NCBI RefSeq assembly: GCF_005887115.1
Contig: NZ_PNCJ01000041.1
Location: 1-64,000, forward strand
Direction of reading: 5' to 3'
Source of the DNA: Pseudoalteromonas rubra
GTDB taxonomy: Bacteria > Pseudomonadota > Gammaproteobacteria > Enterobacterales > Alteromonadaceae
DNA: 64,000 nt
This document shows positions 53,651 to 62,971 of this stretch, piece after piece. The notes under the pieces are model-generated. The model did no database searches. It was not told the origin of the DNA and was given only the letters and a program-made list of their open reading frames with translations. How positions within the stretch are numbered: the stretch's first letter is position 1; each line of letters opens with the position of its first letter. Both the position numbers and the translations under genes were made by a program.

Positions 53651-54916
53651 ATGGATCAGTTTGTTATCCAAGGTGGCACCACTTTAAACGGTGAAGTCAC
53701 TATTTCCGGGGCTAAAAACGCAGCCCTGCCGATTCTGTTTGCGGCACTCCTTGCCGATGGAAAAAGCACATTCAGTAATGTACCAAGACTCAGGGATATA
53801 GGGACTACAGAAGCCTTACTGCGCACCTTAGGTGCTGAGGTCAACTGGCGCGGTCAGTTGTTAGAGATTGATGGTGCCAAGGTTGATAAAGTTCTGGCAC
53901 CTTACGAGCTGGTTAAACAGATGCGTGCATCAGTACTGGCGCTGGGCCCCTTACTTGCGCGCTTTGGCAAAGCACAGGTATCGCTACCCGGTGGCTGCGC
54001 TATCGGCGCGCGTCCAGTGGATTTGCATATTTCCGGTCTGGAGAAAATGGGCGCGACCATTCGTGTTGAAAATGGCTATATCAATGCCGATATTGCACAA
54101 GGGAAACGGTTGCATGGAGCAGAAATCTTCATGGAAACGGTCTCGGTAGGTGCAACTGAAAACCTCTTGATGGCGGCAACGCTGGCAGAAGGTAAAACGG
54201 TATTGGAAAATGCGGCTCGTGAGCCCGAAATCGTCAATCTGGCAGAGTGTCTGGTTGCCATGGGGGCCAAAATATCCGGTGCCGGATCCAGCCGTATTGA
54301 AATAGAAGGGGTGGAAGCCCTGCATGGTTGTGAGCACAAGATCCTCCCAGACAGAATAGAAACTGGTACCTTTTTAGTTGCCGCGGCGATGAGTGGCGGA
54401 GAGGTTTTGTGTAAAAACACAGATTATCATAGCCTTGAGCCCGTACTAGATAAATTGCGTGATGCCAATGCCCTTGTTGAGGTGGCTGAAGATAGCATTT
54501 TTGTCAGCATGCAAGGCCGCACGCTGCAAGGGGTGAACATTAAAACCATGCCACACCCAGGCTTTCCAACCGATATGCAGGCGCAGTTTACGGCACTCAA
54601 TGTGGTTGCTAATGGTAGTGCGACTATTACTGAGACGATTTTCGAAAACCGTTTTATGCATGTACCTGAGCTGCAGCGTATGGGCGCGAATATTCGTCTT
54701 GAGGGCAATACTGCTTATTGTGGTGAGACCGAGTTTTTATCAGGTGCGCAGGTCATGGCAACCGACTTACGGGCATCGGCCAGTTTGATCTTAACCGGCA
54801 TTGTTGCCAGTGGTGAAACCGTTGTCGATCGCATTTACCATGTTGACCGCGGTTATCAGCGTATTGAGGATAAGCTTAGTAAGCTGGGCGCTAAGATTAA
54901 GCGCCGCCATAATTAA
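53651..54916 (+). CDS. murA: UDP-N-acetylglucosamine enolpyruvyl transferase
   Basis: 421 residues (E. coli 419). The active-site Cys loop LPGGCAIGARPVDLH (about 112-126) is intact, so the enzyme should be sensitive to fosfomycin in principle. It carries out the first committed step of peptidoglycan synthesis. It ends the mla-ibaG-murA run and is followed by a bidirectional terminator. Confidence 0.98.
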   Translation: MDQFVIQGGTTLNGEVTISGAKNAALPILFAALLADGKSTFSNVPRLRDIGTTEALLRTLGAEVNWRGQLLEIDGAKVDKVLAPYELVKQMRASVLALGPLLARFGKAQVSLPGGCAIGARPVDLHISGLEKMGATIRVENGYINADIAQGKRLHGAEIFMETVSVGATENLLMAATLAEGKTVLENAAREPEIVNLAECLVAMGAKISGAGSSRIEIEGVEALHGCEHKILPDRIETGTFLVAAAMSGGEVLCKNTDYHSLEPVLDKLRDANALVEVAEDSIFVSMQGRTLQGVNIKTMPHPGFPTDMQAQFTALNVVANGSATITETIFENRFMHVPELQRMGANIRLEGNTAYCGETEFLSGAQVMATDLRASASLILTGIVASGETVVDRIYHVDRGYQRIEDKLSKLGAKIKRRHN

Positions 54917-54933
54917 GCAAATTTATGAAAATT

Positions 54934-54960
54934 AAAAAAGCGAGCTGAGCTCGCTTTTTT
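54934..54960. terminator. Bidirectional rho-independent terminator between murA and degS
   Basis: Stem GCGAGC/GCTCGC (54940-54945, 54949-54954; loop TGA), preceded by six A and followed by six T. It can stop murA and the leftward degS gene. Confidence 0.93.
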
Positions 54961-54985
54961 GTTGTCTTGACCCCGTTTCTGGGGG

Positions 54986-56068
54986 CTAGTAAATCGGGGT
55001 TTCCAGCTCAGCCACTTCCACCATAAAGGTCAGGTGACGGTCACCACGATACACCTCAAATTCTAACTGAGTACCCGGTGCGGTATTGCCTATCTTACGC
55101 AAAGTTTGTTGTGGATTCTTAACAGGCTCTCCCGCTACTTTCGTCACTATGTCATTTTCCTTCATTCCGGCCTGCCAGGCAGGACCCAGCGGGTCGAGAT
55201 CACTAATCCTTAACCCTACAATGGTGGTGTAGACATTAGTGACTTCCTGTCCGGTGTTATCGACAGGGGTGCCTCGGAAACCCAGGTAGCCGCGGATAAC
55301 TCGGCCATCTTTGATGAGTTTGGCCATGACATCTTTGGCTAGGGAATAAGGCACAGCGAAGGAAATACCTTGAATATCGATATTGTATCTGGCCCTGAAC
55401 TGGGCAGAGGTGATACCAACGAGATCGCCGTTTGAGTTGACCAGTGCACCGCCAGAGTTACCCATGTTTACCGCAGCATCCATTTGCAGCAGGCTATTAT
55501 ACTGGCTGTCAGTGAGGGTTTGCTTGCCTGTGGCACTGATGATCCCCTGAGTGATGGTTTGCCCCAGGTTCAGCGGGTTGCCGATAGCCAGCACCACATC
55601 GCCCACTTGCGGGTTAAAGGCATCGTCAACCGGGATCACAGGAAGATGCTCAGCTTTAATTTTTAATAGAGCCAGATCAGTGATGGTGTCATATCCTACC
55701 AACTGTACTTCATTGAATAAGCGGCCGTCTGGCAGCAATACAATAATCTGATCGGCATTATTGACGACATGATAATTGGTAAGGATATAGCCTTCTCGGC
55801 TCATGATTACACCAGAGCCGAGTTCCTGAACCGTATTTTGCCGTTTAAATCTTGGCTGGCTACTAAAGCTTTCAGAGAAAATCGACACCACCGCAGGTGC
55901 TGCGCGGTTAACGCCGGAGGCAAAGCTCATATGCTGAGCGGTATAGTGGCTGTTGAGGTTGAGGCGCAGAGCATTTTGACGTAATTCGGGCGTGAGCCAG
56001 ATGATAATCAATGCCAGACCTAAACCAACGAAGATTGGCGGTATAATAAGCTTGAACAATTTAAACAC
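54986..56068 (-). CDS. degS: Periplasmic stress-sensor protease DegS
   Basis: 360 residues with an uncleaved N-terminal membrane anchor (about 8-26), a trypsin-like domain and one PDZ domain. The triad is NYHVV (His), TDLALL (Asp) and GNSGGALV (Ser). DegS detects misfolded porins through its PDZ domain and starts RseA cleavage to activate sigma-E. Leftward, with degQ 272 bases upstream. Confidence 0.94.
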   Translation of the reverse strand: MFKLFKLIIPPIFVGLGLALIIIWLTPELRQNALRLNLNSHYTAQHMSFASGVNRAAPAVVSIFSESFSSQPRFKRQNTVQELGSGVIMSREGYILTNYHVVNNADQIIVLLPDGRLFNEVQLVGYDTITDLALLKIKAEHLPVIPVDDAFNPQVGDVVLAIGNPLNLGQTITQGIISATGKQTLTDSQYNSLLQMDAAVNMGNSGGALVNSNGDLVGITSAQFRARYNIDIQGISFAVPYSLAKDVMAKLIKDGRVIRGYLGFRGTPVDNTGQEVTNVYTTIVGLRISDLDPLGPAWQAGMKENDIVTKVAGEPVKNPQQTLRKIGNTAPGTQLEFEVYRGDRHLTFMVEVAELETPIY

Positions 56069-56270
56069 GGCTATTTTTTATCTAGTTATCAGTGTAGAAG
56101 GTAATAATGGCATAATTAACAGTAATCTGCATTAAGACATGCTCAGACAGAGGATTAACCCTGCCACTGACTAAGTTGAAAATTTTTACCCAGAACAAAT
56201 GCATAAGGCACTTTGTCAGGCTTACGAAGATGGAGTGGTGTAACGGCGAGTACCTTAATGAGTCAAGCTG

Positions 56271-56306
56271 AAAAAACAATACAGCGACGAATGCCGCTGT
56301 ATTGTT
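56271..56306 (-). terminator. Rho-independent terminator of degQ
   Basis: A perfect twelve-base-pair stem (56275-56286 with 56295-56306) followed, read leftward, by T's (A-run 56271-56274). It lies 35 bases after the degQ stop codon, so degS is probably transcribed separately. Confidence 0.88.
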
Positions 56307-56340
56307 TACTGTTTAAACGGAATACTGTATTTGGTGTGAG

Positions 56341-57693
56341 TTACTGGATGAGGTAGAAGACAGAGTCACGACCACGCTTAATACCCAGTACGATATTGCC
56401 CTGAATATCATCTATCAGGCGTTTCATATCACGTACCGATGCAACACGCTGGCGGTTGACCTGCATAATCACATCCCCTTCTTGAAGGCCCACTCTGGCA
56501 GCCGGAGAACGCTCTTCAACGGACACTACCACAATCCCCTGGTTGCCATTGCGTTCACCACTCTCCAGTACCGCACCTTGCAGGCTGGGGTGAATGCGAT
56601 CTGCCTCCGCACGTTGCTCACTCGCGCCTTTCAGTTCAACATTGAGCGTGCGGGTATCACCGTCTCGGTAGACTTCAATTCTGACCTTTTTCCCTTCACC
56701 AAGGGTTGCAATCTTACCGCGCAGTTCTTCGAAGCTCTCAATTTTATCGCCATTGAGCGCAACGATGACATCGTTGGCTTTAATACCTGCTTCATCTGCC
56801 GCTGAATCTTTGACGACCTCTTGTACAAAGGCACCTTGTTTGACGTCGAATCCCTGGGCTTTAGCCAGACCTGCATCAAGCGTTCGACCCCGGATCCCGA
56901 GTGAGCCACGACGTACCTGACCATATTCAATGATCTGATCAACCAGGTTTTTCATCATGTTAGAGGGGATAGCAAAACCGATACCGACATTTCCGCCAGA
57001 GGCACCCAGTATGGCAGTGTTGATCCCGATCAGTTCACCACGGAGATTAACCAGTGCACCACCAGAGTTACCCTGGTTGATGGCAGCATCGGTCTGGATA
57101 AAGTCTTCATACCCTTCTATGTTGAGGCCACTGCGACCCAATGCGCTGACAATACCAGAGGTAACGGTGTGGCTCAGGCCAAATGGGTTACCAATGGCAA
57201 CGGAAAAGTCGCCGACCCTTAGCTTGTCTGAGTCAGCCAGCTTCACGGCAGTAAGATCTTCCCCTTCAATTTGTAACAGGGCGATATCCGATTCTTTATC
57301 AGTACCGACCAGTTCAGCCTTGAATTCTCGGCCATCCTTAAGTGTTACAATAATATTGTCGGCTTCGTCGATGACGTGATTATTGGTCACGACATAGCCT
57401 TCGTCTGCATCAATGATCACGCCAGAGCCTAAGCCGCTAAAAGGACGTTTTTGAGAGCGCGGGGCTGGGTTACCAAAAAAGAAATCAAAGGGATCAACGC
57501 GTCGGCGTACTTCTTTTGCCCCAGATACCTGAATACTGACCACCCCGGGGGTGACCTTTTCTAACATCGGGGCCAATGTGGGCAGCTGTTGGCCATCGAC
57601 GGCAACTGGCAGCCGTGCATGGCTGGTTTCAGGTAATAAGAATAAGCTTGAAGAAAGTAGCGCTGCGGTAAGTAATGATAATTTCAGTTTCAT
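56341..57693 (-). CDS. degQ: Do-family periplasmic serine protease DegQ
   Basis: 450 residues with a signal peptide (to about 26), a trypsin-like domain and two PDZ domains. Triad: NNHVID (His), ESDIALL (Asp), QGNSGGALV (Ser). DegP/DegQ proteins degrade or refold misfolded periplasmic proteins. The name DegQ follows its position beside degS; DegP and DegQ are not separable by these features alone. Confidence 0.9.
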   Translation of the reverse strand: MKLKLSLLTAALLSSSLFLLPETSHARLPVAVDGQQLPTLAPMLEKVTPGVVSIQVSGAKEVRRRVDPFDFFFGNPAPRSQKRPFSGLGSGVIIDADEGYVVTNNHVIDEADNIIVTLKDGREFKAELVGTDKESDIALLQIEGEDLTAVKLADSDKLRVGDFSVAIGNPFGLSHTVTSGIVSALGRSGLNIEGYEDFIQTDAAINQGNSGGALVNLRGELIGINTAILGASGGNVGIGFAIPSNMMKNLVDQIIEYGQVRRGSLGIRGRTLDAGLAKAQGFDVKQGAFVQEVVKDSAADEAGIKANDVIVALNGDKIESFEELRGKIATLGEGKKVRIEVYRDGDTRTLNVELKGASEQRAEADRIHPSLQGAVLESGERNGNQGIVVVSVEERSPAARVGLQEGDVIMQVNRQRVASVRDMKRLIDDIQGNIVLGIKRGRDSVFYLIQ

Positions 57694-57804
57694 AGTCGTG
57701 GAATTCTCCTGGAAACAGCGTTAGTCCGTTGGATGATGCGTCATAACGCACCATCCATTATTCAATTGCTATTTCTACAGACTATGGGGTCAAAAAAAAG
57801 TTCA

Positions 57805-58257
57805 TCAAGAGGCTTTTAATTGCTCACTTTGTGACCCTTCTCCTTTGAACAGGCCGCTTTCTCCTTCGACATAGTCACTTGGTGGAGCATCGTGAGTTTG
57901 CTCACTGGCACGGCGTTTCTCGTCTCGCATGTGCAGCGAGGCGTGTAACTGCTCGGTCGTTTCTTTAGAGAAAAAAGGCTCATTTGGCAGCGCTTTCTCT
58001 TGGCTAAGAAGTTGTTTTCCTTGCTCAAAGTGACGATTAAGCAGGCTGTAGTTTTCTTCCAGCTTGGCCATCAGCTTTTTGCTGTCTGCCAGATGATCTG
58101 TGACATCCTGACGATACTGCTCTAATGCATGTTGTGCCTCCTGCGCTTTTTGTTCCAGTTCATCATGCTTGAAGCGTTTTTTCGTCAGCAATGTGCCTGC
58201 GAAGAAGGCAGCGATTGCGACTATTACAAGGATCCCGAACCAGGCGATTGTCGTCAT
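57805..58257 (-). CDS. zapG: ZapG/YhcB inner-membrane protein (DUF1043)
   Basis: 150 residues: an N-terminal membrane helix (about 5-22, WFGILVIVAIAAFFAGTLL) and a coiled coil (about 32-85) leading to a polar tail. This matches YhcB/ZapG, which affects envelope growth and division. Neighbour of degQ and of zapE, as in E. coli. Confidence 0.9.
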   Translation of the reverse strand: MTTIAWFGILVIVAIAAFFAGTLLTKKRFKHDELEQKAQEAQHALEQYRQDVTDHLADSKKLMAKLEENYSLLNRHFEQGKQLLSQEKALPNEPFFSKETTEQLHASLHMRDEKRRASEQTHDAPPSDYVEGESGLFKGEGSQSEQLKAS

Positions 58258-58397
58258 AAAGTACTCCTGTTAATGGTGCGTAAAGTGTCGCACCGAATGC
58301 AAAAAAATAATCGACTTAGATAGCTTAAATATACGCTGAGTTTCGATGCGTGTTAATATAGCGGGCAAATAAAACTGCTCTTCGATACTAAAAAAAG

Positions 58398-59495
58398 ATG
58401 ATGACGCCCTGGGAAAAGTACCAACAAGACTTACAGCGTGATGATTTTCACTATGACAGCGCACAGGAAAATGCCGTCAGGCACCTGCAAAGACTTTATG
58501 ACGATCTGGCCAATCAGGTACCGGTCAAAAAAAGCCTGTTAGGCAGCCTGTTTGGTCTAAAAAAGACGCAACAGCCTAAAGTCAAAGGGCTCTATTTCTG
58601 GGGTGGGGTAGGGCGCGGCAAAACTTATCTGGTAGATACGTTTTATGAGGCCCTGCCAACTGAGCGAAAAATGCGGGTGCACTTCCACCGTTTTATGCAC
58701 CGTGTGCATGATGAGCTGAAAAAGCTCAAAGAAGTGAAAAACCCGCTTGAAGTGGTGGCAGATATTTTTAAGGCTGAGACGGATATCATCTGCTTCGATG
58801 AGTTTTTTGTTCAGGATATTACCGATGCTATGCTCCTGGGTGGTTTGATGGAAGCCTTATTTGAACGCGGCATCGTGCTGGTTGCGACGTCCAATATCAT
58901 CCCTGATGAGTTGTATCGCAATGGCTTGCAACGTGCACGCTTTTTACCTGCAATCGCTCTGGTAAATGAAAATACCGACGTGGTCAATGTGGATTCAGGG
59001 ATAGACTACCGCTTGCGGACTCTGGAGCAGGCCGAAATCTTTCACAGCCCCTTGGGTAAAGAAGCCGACGACAACCTGTTTGAGTACTTTGATAAGCTGT
59101 CACCTGAGCCGGGCAAACTCAATGAACCAATCGAGATTGAAGGGCGCCTGATCCAGACCCGTAAAGTGTCTGACTGCATTGTCATGTTCGACTTTAGCGC
59201 CTTGTGTGAAACCGCGCGCTCTCAGGTCGACTACATGGAGATCAGTCGTTTGTATAACACCGTAATCTTATCTGATGTGAAACAGATGGGTCAGAACAAC
59301 GATGACGCAGCACGGCGTTTTATTGCCCTGGTAGATGAATTCTATGAGCGTAATGTGACTTTGATCATTTCTGCAGAGGCACCCATCACAGAATTGTATA
59401 CCGATGGCACACTGAACTTTGAGTTTAAACGGTGTATCAGTCGCTTGCAGGAAATGCAGTCGCTGGAATATCTTGCGAGGGAGCACCTGGCATAA
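58398..59495 (+). CDS. zapE: Cell division ATPase ZapE
   Basis: 365 residues (E. coli YhcM 375). AFG1-like ATPase with Walker A GGVGRGKTYL (about 69-78), Walker B IICFDEFFVQDI and conserved HFHRFMH. ZapE acts at the Z-ring late in constriction, especially under stress, and binds FtsZ. Divergent from zapG with a 140-base gap that should hold both promoters. Confidence 0.94.
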   Translation: MMTPWEKYQQDLQRDDFHYDSAQENAVRHLQRLYDDLANQVPVKKSLLGSLFGLKKTQQPKVKGLYFWGGVGRGKTYLVDTFYEALPTERKMRVHFHRFMHRVHDELKKLKEVKNPLEVVADIFKAETDIICFDEFFVQDITDAMLLGGLMEALFERGIVLVATSNIIPDELYRNGLQRARFLPAIALVNENTDVVNVDSGIDYRLRTLEQAEIFHSPLGKEADDNLFEYFDKLSPEPGKLNEPIEIEGRLIQTRKVSDCIVMFDFSALCETARSQVDYMEISRLYNTVILSDVKQMGQNNDDAARRFIALVDEFYERNVTLIISAEAPITELYTDGTLNFEFKRCISRLQEMQSLEYLAREHLA

Positions 59496-59588
59496 CGCCT
59501 CAAGCTACCAATTCACACTCATTTCAGAGAATGGCATGTTTTTTGTGGAAAAAACAGCCACCCCCTAGCATCGTGGCAAAACCCTTGC

Positions 59589-59594
59589 TATAAT
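59589..59594 (+). promoter_or_regulatory. -10 element of the rplM-rpsI operon
   Basis: TATAAT preceded by TGC (extended -10). The -35 region (around TAGCAT) is poor, as is common with an extended -10. Transcription from about 59601 would give a ~150-base leader before rplM. Confidence 0.6.
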
Positions 59595-59600
59595 CCGCGG

Positions 59601-59753
59601 CCTGCCACGTTGCGTTACTATTGCCCTCGTCGGCTTAGCCACTGACTTGAGCGGCAAAAAAGTCTTAAACTCGAAGGGGTTAAAGCACCAAAAAGTAGAG
59701 CGGTAGTCATTCGGACTACCTGTGGTTTTAACTGAAAACTTTGGATTTTTATA
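59601..59753 (+). promoter_or_regulatory. Long 5' leader of rplM-rpsI with a hairpin
   Basis: The leader holds a seven-base-pair hairpin (GGTAGTC 59702-59708 with GACTACC 59714-59720, loop ATTCG) and other short pairings. In E. coli the L13-S9 operon is autoregulated by the ribosomal protein through its leader, so this could be a regulatory structure; that is inference, not shown. Confidence 0.45.
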
Positions 59754-60182
59754 ATGAAAACGTTTGTTGCTAAACCAGAAACTGTAAAACGTGACTGGTA
59801 CGTAGTTGACGCTGAAGGTAAAACTTTAGGTCGCATTGCTACTGAAATCGCTTCTCGCCTACGCGGTAAGCATAAAGCTGAGTACACTCCACATGTTGAC
59901 ACTGGTGATTACATCATCGTTATCAACGCTGAGAAAGTTACTGTAACTGGTAACAAAGCTCAGGACAAAATGTACTATGCACACTCTGGTTACCCAGGTG
60001 GCCTTAAATCTGTAAACTTCGAAAAACTTCAAGCTAAAAAGCCTGAAATGATCATCGAAAAAGCAGTTAAAGGCATGTTACCTCGCGGTCCTCTGGGTCG
60101 TGAAATGTTCCGTAAACTGAAAGTTTACGCTGGTAACGAGCATAACCACGCGGCTCAACAGCCTCAGGTTCTAGACATTTAA
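59754..60182 (+). CDS. rplM: 50S ribosomal protein L13
   Basis: 142 residues (E. coli 142). KTFVAKPETVKRDWYVVDAEGKTLGR and GMLPRGPLGREM are conserved. Early 50S assembly protein binding 23S rRNA. Strong, highly biased codons. rpsI follows 12 bases later. Confidence 0.98.
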   Translation: MKTFVAKPETVKRDWYVVDAEGKTLGRIATEIASRLRGKHKAEYTPHVDTGDYIIVINAEKVTVTGNKAQDKMYYAHSGYPGGLKSVNFEKLQAKKPEMIIEKAVKGMLPRGPLGREMFRKLKVYAGNEHNHAAQQPQVLDI

Positions 60183-60194
60183 GGAGCACTACTC

Positions 60195-60584
60195 ATGGCA
60201 AATCAATACTACGGTACAGGTCGTCGTAAAAGTTCAAGTGCTCGCGTATTCCTACGCCCAGGCACTGGCAACATCGTAATTAATCAGCGTTCTATCGAAG
60301 AGTACTTCGGTCGTGAAACTTCTCGCATGGTTGTTCGTCAGCCTCTAGAGCTAGTTGAAATGACAGAAAAGTTTGACCTATACATCACTGTTGCAGGTGG
60401 TGGTTCAACTGGTCAAGCTGGTGCTATCCGTCACGGTATCACTCGTGCACTAATGGAGTTTGACGAGTCACTACGTCCTTCTCTACGTAAAGCTGGCTTT
60501 GTTACTCGCGACGCTCGTCAAGTTGAGCGTAAGAAAGTTGGTCTTAAGAAAGCACGTAAGAAGACTCAGTTCTCAAAACGTTAA
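60195..60584 (+). CDS. rpsI: 30S ribosomal protein S9
   Basis: 129 residues (E. coli 130). YYGTGRRKSSSARVFL at the start and the KKARKKTQFSKR tail, which reaches the P-site tRNA, are typical. Cotranscribed with rplM; followed by a strong terminator. Confidence 0.98.
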   Translation: MANQYYGTGRRKSSSARVFLRPGTGNIVINQRSIEEYFGRETSRMVVRQPLELVEMTEKFDLYITVAGGGSTGQAGAIRHGITRALMEFDESLRPSLRKAGFVTRDARQVERKKVGLKKARKKTQFSKR

Positions 60585-60605
60585 TTTATTACGTTTCAGA
60601 ATTGC

Positions 60606-60633
60606 AAAAACCCAGCCTCGTGCTGGGTTTTTT
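60606..60633 (+). terminator. Rho-independent terminator after rpsI
   Basis: Stem CCCAGC/GCTGGG (60611-60616, 60622-60627; loop CTCGT) with a T-run at 60628-60633 and five A on the other side. Confidence 0.93.
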
Positions 60634-61088
60634 GTTTTCAGACGACTCCAATTGTCGTGTTTTTTACTGTCTCTGTTCTTTGAGTTTGCAACATACATTC
60701 TCCCAACCCGCTTTATGGTCAAAAAAGTTCAATAATTATAATAATTAGTCGAGTTCGGACGATATCTCAGCGCATTTTTTTGCTACAATTGCGGGGCAAG
60801 TAATGAGTCGCGAAAACACTGGTTAAATTTTGATAGCTCACCAGTAGAGCTTGATCTTAGTCAGTGAAAGGTCGCGTATGACGTTTTACCATAGTAAATC
60901 GGCTTCATGCTCGAAGTAACCAATCCCCTAATATTCGTGGGTTTATTCGGGCATGGTGCTGGAATAACCTTGTTTTAATCAAGGGATTTATTTATGATCG
61001 CGTCTATTTTGTAGTTTCTTAAAATTAACCTGCTGTAACTGATGTTCTCAATATAGCAAGTGTTGAGAATCATAGTGGAGATAAGTGG
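60634..61088 (+). promoter_or_regulatory. Long gap before petABC; candidate extended -10 at 60784-60789
   Basis: About 455 bases with no gene I can support. TGC-TACAAT at 60781-60789 is a reasonable extended -10; starting there would give a ~295-base leader for petA. A GTGGAG ribosome binding site stands at 61076-61081. A weak hairpin CCTTG/CAAGG lies near 60970-60985. Otherwise I see nothing. Confidence 0.4.
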
Positions 61089-61679
61089 ATGAGCAATGCG
61101 CCTGTAGACAACAGCCGACGTCGCTTCTTAACTATCGCTACCTCTGTCGTAGGTGGCGTTGGTGCGGTTGGAGCTGCTGTTCCTTTTATTGCGTCTTGGA
61201 ATCCGAGTGAGCGAGCTAAATCTGCAGGTGCGCCTGTAGAAGTAGATATCAGCAAGCTTGAGCCTGGACAATTGATTCGTGTTGAGTGGCGAGGCAAACC
61301 TGTATGGGTTGTTTATCGTACGCCTGCGATGTTGGATGAAATGAAAAAACACGAAGGTAACCTTCGTGATCCTAACTCAGAAGAGCCACAACAGCTCGAC
61401 TCTGCCAAAAACTCTCACCGTTCTAAGCGCCCTGAGATTTTTGTCGCAGTCGGTATTTGTACTCACTTAGGTTGTTCTCCGTCATTCCTCAATGGTGGTT
61501 TTGGTGAAAAGGTTGAAGGTACTGAGCATGGTTTCTTCTGTCCTTGTCACGGTTCTAAGTTCGATATGGCCGGCCGGGTATTCCAGGCTGTACCAGCTCC
61601 GTTGAACCTGGAAATCCCGCCTTATACCTTTATTGACGACACTACCATTTTGGTAGGTGAAGAAGAAGGGGTTGCATAA
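61089..61679 (+). CDS. petA: Ubiquinol-cytochrome c reductase Rieske iron-sulphur subunit
   Basis: 196 residues. A twin-arginine-like N-terminus (NSRRRFLTIA) and one membrane helix (about 18-36) lead to the Rieske domain; cluster ligands are in CTHLGCS and CPCHGSKFD. Carries electrons from ubiquinol to cytochrome c1 in complex III. Stop overlaps the petB start (TAATG). Confidence 0.97.
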   Translation: MSNAPVDNSRRRFLTIATSVVGGVGAVGAAVPFIASWNPSERAKSAGAPVEVDISKLEPGQLIRVEWRGKPVWVVYRTPAMLDEMKKHEGNLRDPNSEEPQQLDSAKNSHRSKRPEIFVAVGICTHLGCSPSFLNGGFGEKVEGTEHGFFCPCHGSKFDMAGRVFQAVPAPLNLEIPPYTFIDDTTILVGEEEGVA

Positions 61680-62971
61680 TGACTGCGAAGGTTGATAAGC
61701 CAGGCGCAATCGGCGCTGTGATGAACTGGATTGACGATCGTATTCCTATGACGCGTGTCTGGAATATGCATATCGCGCAATACCCAGCACCTAAAAACTT
61801 TAACTTCTGGTACCTGTTTGGCTCGCTTGCCATTCTGGTATTGGTTAACCAGATCCTGACTGGTATCTGGCTGACAATGAACTATGTTCCTTCAGGCGAA
61901 GGCGCATTTGCTTCAATTGAATACATCATGCGTGATGTAGAGTACGGTTGGTTACTTCGTTATTTGCACTCGACCGGTGCGTCGGCATTCTTCATTGTGG
62001 TTTATTTGCACATGTTCCGTGGCATGATCTATGGCTCCTACCAGAAGCCGCGTGAACTGCTGTGGGTATTCGGTATGCTGATCTTCCTAGCATTGATGGC
62101 AGAAGCGTTCATGGGTTACCTACTGCCTTGGGGTCAGATGTCATTCTGGGGTGCACAGGTAATCATTTCACTGTTTGGTGCAATCCCTGTCATTGGTGAT
62201 GACCTGACACTGTGGATCCGTGGTGACTACGTAATTTCAGGCGCTACTCTGAACCGCTTCTTTGCATTGCACGTAATCGCATTGCCACTGGTACTGGTAA
62301 TTCTGGTATTCCTGCACATTGTTGCGCTACACGAAGTGGGTTCAAACAACCCTGACGGTATCGACATCAAGCGTAAAAAAGGCACGGTTGCTGAAGAAGA
62401 CAAGCCTAAATTTAAATTCCACGAGTACTACACGAGTAAGAAAGACATCGTTGATGCGATCCCTTTCCACCCGTATTACACCGTTAAAGATATTCTGGGT
62501 GTGGCTGGCTTCCTAATCCTGTTCTGTTGGGTGGTATTCTTTATGCCTGAAATGAACGGTTTCTTCTTAGAAGCGCCTAACTTTGAAGCGGCTAACCCGC
62601 TGAAAACACCAGAGCATATTTTCCCAGTTTGGTACTTCACACCTTTCTACGCCATCTTGCGTGCAATCCCTGACAAGTTGATGGGGGTTATTGCGATGGG
62701 TGTGTCTATCGTGATGCTGGCACTGCTGCCTTGGTTAGACCGTGGTAAGGTTCGTTCAATCCGCTACCGTAGTGGTATCCACAAGCTGAACATTGCTCAG
62801 TTCGTTGTTACCTTCTTCATTCTGGGTTGGGCTGGTGCAACGCCACAAACTGTGACTTCTACAATCTTGTCACAGATTTGTACGGTAACCTACTTCATGT
62901 TCTTCGTATTACTGTTTGTGTACTCGAAGAATGAAAATACTAAGCCATTGCCAACGAGGTTGACGAAATGA
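61679..62971 (+). CDS. petB: Cytochrome b subunit of complex III
   Basis: 430 residues, full-length cytochrome b with eight or nine membrane helices. The haem-ligand histidine pairs are in the RYLHSTGASAFFIVVYLHMF segment and in RFFALHVIALPLVLVILVFLHIVAL; the quinol-site motif appears as TPEHIFPVWYF (PEWY is replaced by PVWY). The final ten residues are polar. Overlaps petC by four bases. Confidence 0.96.
   Translation: MTAKVDKPGAIGAVMNWIDDRIPMTRVWNMHIAQYPAPKNFNFWYLFGSLAILVLVNQILTGIWLTMNYVPSGEGAFASIEYIMRDVEYGWLLRYLHSTGASAFFIVVYLHMFRGMIYGSYQKPRELLWVFGMLIFLALMAEAFMGYLLPWGQMSFWGAQVIISLFGAIPVIGDDLTLWIRGDYVISGATLNRFFALHVIALPLVLVILVFLHIVALHEVGSNNPDGIDIKRKKGTVAEEDKPKFKFHEYYTSKKDIVDAIPFHPYYTVKDILGVAGFLILFCWVVFFMPEMNGFFLEAPNFEAANPLKTPEHIFPVWYFTPFYAILRAIPDKLMGVIAMGVSIVMLALLPWLDRGKVRSIRYRSGIHKLNIAQFVVTFFILGWAGATPQTVTSTILSQICTVTYFMFFVLLFVYSKNENTKPLPTRLTK

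Noticed and set aside
59526..59545. Sigma-54 promoter (TGGCAT, N5, TTGT) before rplM
   Set aside because: The -12 element needs GC and here reads GT; an extended -10 sigma-70 promoter lies just downstream and fits a ribosomal operon better.
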